A stretch of 64,000 nucleotides of DNA from Chloroflexi bacterium AL-N1 (lineage in GTDB: Bacteria; Chloroflexota; Chloroflexia; Chloroflexales; Roseiflexaceae), in NCBI GenBank assembly GCA_013122435.1, contig WYDT01000024.1, positions 47,882 to 111,881 on the forward strand, given 5' to 3'. The notes below the pieces were generated by a model. It ran no database searches and was not told where the DNA came from. It worked only from the letters and a program-made list of their open reading frames with translations. The translations under genes were made by a program, and so were the position numbers. Each line of letters begins with the position of its first letter. Position 1 is the first letter of the stretch. Below, piece after piece: positions 61,611 to 64,000 of this stretch.

Positions 61611-62353
61611 ATGAAAATAATCCACTCAAAAAATCTTAGCGCTTTTAGTATCATTTCCATGTCGACTGAAAGAAGGTTTCTAGCTGTCAAAAAGCCTTTG
61701 CCATGGATTGAGCCTTCAATTAATATGATTCATCTGGATACTGTTAAGTCGTTCGTTTTTGGTTCTCCCCTTGCGTCTATCGGCTGTGCGACATACTTAC
61801 TGGAACACTCACTCAGAATGGCAGTTTGGGATCCTATTGAATCTGGGAGTAATAGAAAAAACCATCGAAGAAGATATTTGACGAGACTTTGGGGAATTTG
61901 CTTGATGCTCAAAAATACCCTAATCTTAATATTGTGCTTCCGGATGCTACCGACCTAGCGTGGTGGAAGTCTGTTACGAAGGCTGTCAGAAACAAAGTGA
62001 ATCATGTTGATGTTCCTGCGATATTCCGAATAGCGAAAGAACTTCAATTTGAAAATGATTATGCTTATTCTGGATTCGATAGCTCAAATTACTGGTGTGC
62101 GGAAGACCCACATTCTTGGGGAATGTTCTGGCATCGCTTCGGAGAAAAATTAGCTTCTGATTTTATCGTGCAGGTTACTGATCAAGTATTTAAGGTTATT
62201 AAGAATACTAAATGGAAACCAGATGAAAGCTGGTGGATAGCGCAAAAACACGAATATGATGGGTTTTTTCAGGAGATATGGGATTTTGAATCTTTGCAGA
62301 AATCTCTAAACCAAGTGTATGGTGATGCGCCTGCCAACACATCTAACGATTAG
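61611..62353 (+). pseudogene. Cassette gene broken by at least two frameshifts
   Basis: The first frame (61611-61958) reads KIIHSKNLSAFSIISMSTERRF, LASIGCATYLLEHSLRMAV and then degenerates; a second frame carries LNLGVIEKTIEED; a third from 61889 reads LGNLLDAQKYPNLNIVLPD..DLAWWKSVTKAVRNKVNHVD and continues to a stop at 62353. Joining the three gives a smooth helical protein of about 245 residues with a C-terminal Trp/Asp-rich region. The breaks lie in short T or G runs (near 61829 and 61877). Family unknown; a HEPN-like helical fold is possible. Confidence 0.55.
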
Positions 62354-62387
62354 TGAAAGCATAAAATCAAAACCGTCTTAAAAACGC

Positions 62388-62520
62388 GCCCAACACTGCT
62401 TGCAGCGGACAAAAGCGGGGTGGTTCCCCGCTTTAGGGTGGGATTCTCACTCGGGCTTTTTTGGCCTTTTGGCTTTTATCCGCTAAATTCCGCTTTCGCC
62501 GCTAAAGCTTGCCGTTAGGC
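62388..62520 (+). repeat. attC site adjacent to the group II intron
   Basis: GCCCAAC at 62388-62394 and GTTAGGC at 62514-62520. The left interior has GCTTGCAGCGG, matched on the right by CCGCTAAAGC. A hairpin GCGGGG...CCCCGC lies within the loop. 133 bases. The intron sequence starts directly after its last base. Confidence 0.85.
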
Positions 62521-63285
62521 GCGCGACTCGAAGTCGTTCGGGGGAGTTGGAAAGGATATCTAAAAGCCTTTTCCTGTCAGTGTTCAGACAGATGTCCGCC
62601 TCAGAATGTTCACCCAGTAATGGGAGGGCAGCATCAGCAGACGAGGTTAAATGTCGAAGCACCTTGGAAGCCAAATCGAGGGTGTAGGCTAGGGCAAGAT
62701 TGCTAAGGATAATGCAAATGAATCCTTGATGAGGCTTCGTTAATTATGGTGTTCGAAATGGCTGATACGAGCATGTTGGGGCAATTGGGAGTTGATAGCG
62801 TCCAAATATCAACCGCGAACACCCCGCCCCTGAAGTATAGAGGAGTCCTAAAGCAATCATATCTCCACCCCGTGCGGAACGAGGAAACCCCGATAGAGTC
62901 CTGAGGATGCCTCCATGCTCAGGTAAACCAAAGGTAACTGCGGTTGAACTCTCTAGCGGGCACAGGATGTCCCAAGACGCGAATGCTGCTAGCCGAAAGG
63001 CGGCTGGAAATCATAACGGGGCAGATAGGGCACTTGCCCAACCCGAAAAGGTGCAGACGTGGGACAGGTGATGAGCTTGATTAGAAGTGAGATGAAACTT
63101 AACTGACTGGGAAAAGTTAGGTACAAGCTTCGGTTTGTAAACGTAACCGTCAGGACAATCCGCAAGGATTGTTAAGAATCGGAGACACTGAATCTCAAGA
63201 CGTTGCTTGAGCCGTGTACGGTGAAAGTCGTATGCACGGTTCTGAGGGGAGGGAGGGGGCTATATCTAAAACCTCCTTTACCCGG
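62521..63285 (+). mobile_element. Group II intron, no intron-encoded protein (5' end approximate)
   Basis: Domain V is unmistakable at 63212-63247: GAGCCGTGTACGGTG then AAAG then TCGTATGCACGGTTC, with the 4-base bulge and GAAA-type loop of bacterial group II introns. It is followed by a domain VI-type hairpin (GGAGGGGGC...CCTCC, with an unpaired A as branch point candidate) and the end TTTACCCG (about 63278-63285). The upstream 500-700 bases contain typical domain I fragments (GCTAGCCGAAAGGCGGC hairpin, GGTAAACCAAAGGTAACTG). The 5' boundary is either 62521 (GCGCGAC) or 62872 (GTGCGGAAC). No reverse-transcriptase frame is present, so mobility needs a helper protein. Confidence 0.7.
63212..63247 (+). 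ncRNA. Group II intron domain V
   Basis: The 34-36 base catalytic hairpin: GAGCCGTG and GCACGGTTC form the lower stem, ACGG and TCGT the upper stem around GTGAAA. AGC/CGC-type triad region conserved. Directly upstream of the branch-point hairpin. Confidence 0.8.
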
Positions 63286-63341
63286 CGTCTGGAGCGCACC
63301 GATAACACTACAACTTCTCTTAAATTATAGGGAGCTATACG

Positions 63342-63779
63342 ATGACAGATGATTACAATATTGAACTCAACAAAACCGTAGTCAAGCGACTGCTTGGAGA
63401 GGTTTTCAACGGTCGCAATCTCGACCTTCTACCTGAAATCTTGACATCTGACTTTGTGCTAAATCCCCTGGCAGCGTTCCCACCGGAAAAAGAACATGGC
63501 CCGGAAGGAATGCGCCGTTTGTATGAGGGATTTTTCGTAGGCATTCCAGATGTGAAAGCCGAGACACTCACAATGGTTGCAGAGGGGAATACTGTAATGG
63601 TCTACGATCGGTTCGGTGGCACGCATGACGGCCAACTCGGCCCATTTGCGCCAACCGGAAAACAGCTCTTCTGGAACGTCATGCATCTTTATCGAATCCG
63701 TAACGGAAAGATCGCTGAAGACAACGTTTTGGTCGATGCATTGGGCCTAATGAGACAGGTCGGCGCGATTTCGGACTAG
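63342..63779 (+). CDS. SnoaL-like/ester cyclase-type protein
   Basis: 145 residues, alpha+beta barrel of the SnoaL-like polyketide-cyclase/ester cyclase family: KTVVKRLLGEVFNGRNLDLLPEILTSDFVLN, EGMRRLYEGFFVGIPDVKAE, MVAEGNTVMVYDRFGGTHDG and FWNVMHLYRIRNGKIAED. Members cyclise or hydrolyse small substrates, though most are functionally unassigned. GGGAGC lies eight bases before the ATG. The gene sits 57 bases after the intron and belongs to the same cassette, ended by the attC at 63824. Confidence 0.85.
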   Translation: MTDDYNIELNKTVVKRLLGEVFNGRNLDLLPEILTSDFVLNPLAAFPPEKEHGPEGMRRLYEGFFVGIPDVKAETLTMVAEGNTVMVYDRFGGTHDGQLGPFAPTGKQLFWNVMHLYRIRNGKIAEDNVLVDALGLMRQVGAISD

Positions 63780-63823
63780 GTTCAATTCGTAAAGGCGATT
63801 ATTTGCGCTGATCGTATGTACCC

Positions 63824-63909
63824 GCCTAACAAGCGCATGGAGTGGGACGTTTTTTCGCTCTGCGCTTCGCGCTCCACTCCCAAAACGCCCCTCATGCACG
63901 GCGTTGGGC
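63824..63909 (+). repeat. attC site after the SnoaL-like cassette
   Basis: GCCTAAC at 63824-63830 and GTTGGGC at 63903-63909. The inner arms GCATGGAGTGGGACGTTTT / AAAACGCCCCTCATGC pair around GCTCTGCGCTTCGCGCTC. The remaining 91 bases up to 64000 begin the next cassette; no complete gene is visible there. Confidence 0.9.
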
Positions 63910-64000
63910 AATGTGTGTGATTTGATAGGCAGGCGGATTGGTGTTATGCTGATGGTTGGCAGTGGCCAGAATTTTGCGCGGGTGGTGTACAGCAGACGCG

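Larger units (their letters stand above)
55690..64000 (+). mobile_element. Integron gene-cassette array (CALIN-like), continues past window end
   Basis: At least seven complete attC-like sites, all in one orientation, at 56211, 57447, 60058, 60702, 61471, 62388 and 63824, each following one cassette content. Outer core sites RYYYAAC and GTTRRRY recur, with sequence-diverse imperfect inverted arms between them. GC differs strongly between cassettes (56.4-57.4 kb AT-rich; 57.7-60.0 kb GC-rich). No tyrosine integrase or attI is in view, so this is either the middle of an array or an orphan cluster of attC sites. The array contains a restriction system, a HEAT-like protein and a group II intron. 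Confidence 0.8.

Noticed and set aside
62872..63285. Group II intron starting at GTGCGGAAC (62872) instead of 62521
   Set aside because: Not fully rejected: GTGCG is the usual start, but 410 bases would leave too little for domain I. The longer reading is used and the 5' end is marked uncertain.
1..64000. tRNA, rRNA genes or insertion sequences with intact transposases
   Set aside because: No cloverleaf with a TTCRANY arm, no rRNA motif and no DDE/tyrosine recombinase frame was recognised by reading.

Overview
The window looks like a chromosomal segment of a Chloroflexota bacterium, probably of the Chloroflexales type. This is inferred from the mix of gene families, from GC of roughly half in the backbone, and from a membrane protein ending in the proline/threonine-rich PTATP-type tail common in that phylum. 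No rRNA or tRNA gene was seen, so the placement is not proven. Protein assignments rest on motifs read by eye; no database search was run.

Backbone, 0-25.8 kb: a HerA-type ATPase, a pgl/TPR pair, a histidine phosphatase, a NUDIX-GNAT fusion, a polyprenyl diphosphate synthase, an RpoD-family sigma factor, two glycosyltransferases behind a near-consensus promoter, a thiolase, a DUF421 membrane protein, RtcA, a V4R-like protein, a phosphatase-fold protein that has lost its catalytic cysteine, an S10 carboxypeptidase, a membrane protein plus PQQ-type beta-propeller pair, and two more family 2 glycosyltransferases.

First accessory region, about 25.8-41.5 kb: AT-rich orphan genes, decayed VapBC-type toxin-antitoxin pairs, a DUF5677 gene followed by one integron-type attC site at 31121-31254, a membrane/TPR-like gene pair, a methyltransferase, a complete SfiI-like restriction-modification pair, and a run of small resistance- or metabolism-type genes. 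Four of these (glyoxalase, epimerase, NUDIX, aminoglycoside 6-adenylyltransferase) are broken by single stops or a frameshift. A short 3' tail motif (FDxHPVYVDWTW) recurs three times within 1.9 kb.

Second backbone stretch, 41.6-55.3 kb: an AraC regulator next to an NmrA-like oxidoreductase, a histidine kinase, a DASS/SLC13 transporter with a PAPP-repeat tail, a translationally coupled pair (large protein with a nucleoside-phosphorylase-like C terminus plus a DNA methyltransferase), a WYL regulator, a DinB protein, a lone ABC ATPase, a tandem universal stress protein and an aldo/keto reductase.

The most striking part is 55.6 kb to the window end: an integron gene-cassette array with no integrase in view (CALIN-like). 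Seven same-oriented attC sites separate cassettes carrying an SMI1/KNR4 protein, a membrane protein, a three-gene Vsr / cytosine methyltransferase / Eco29kI-type restriction system, a HEAT-like protein, two broken genes, and a SnoaL-like protein preceded by an apparently ORF-less group II intron directly abutting an attC site. A sigma70-type promoter overlapped by a perfect inverted repeat lies just upstream and could transcribe the array.
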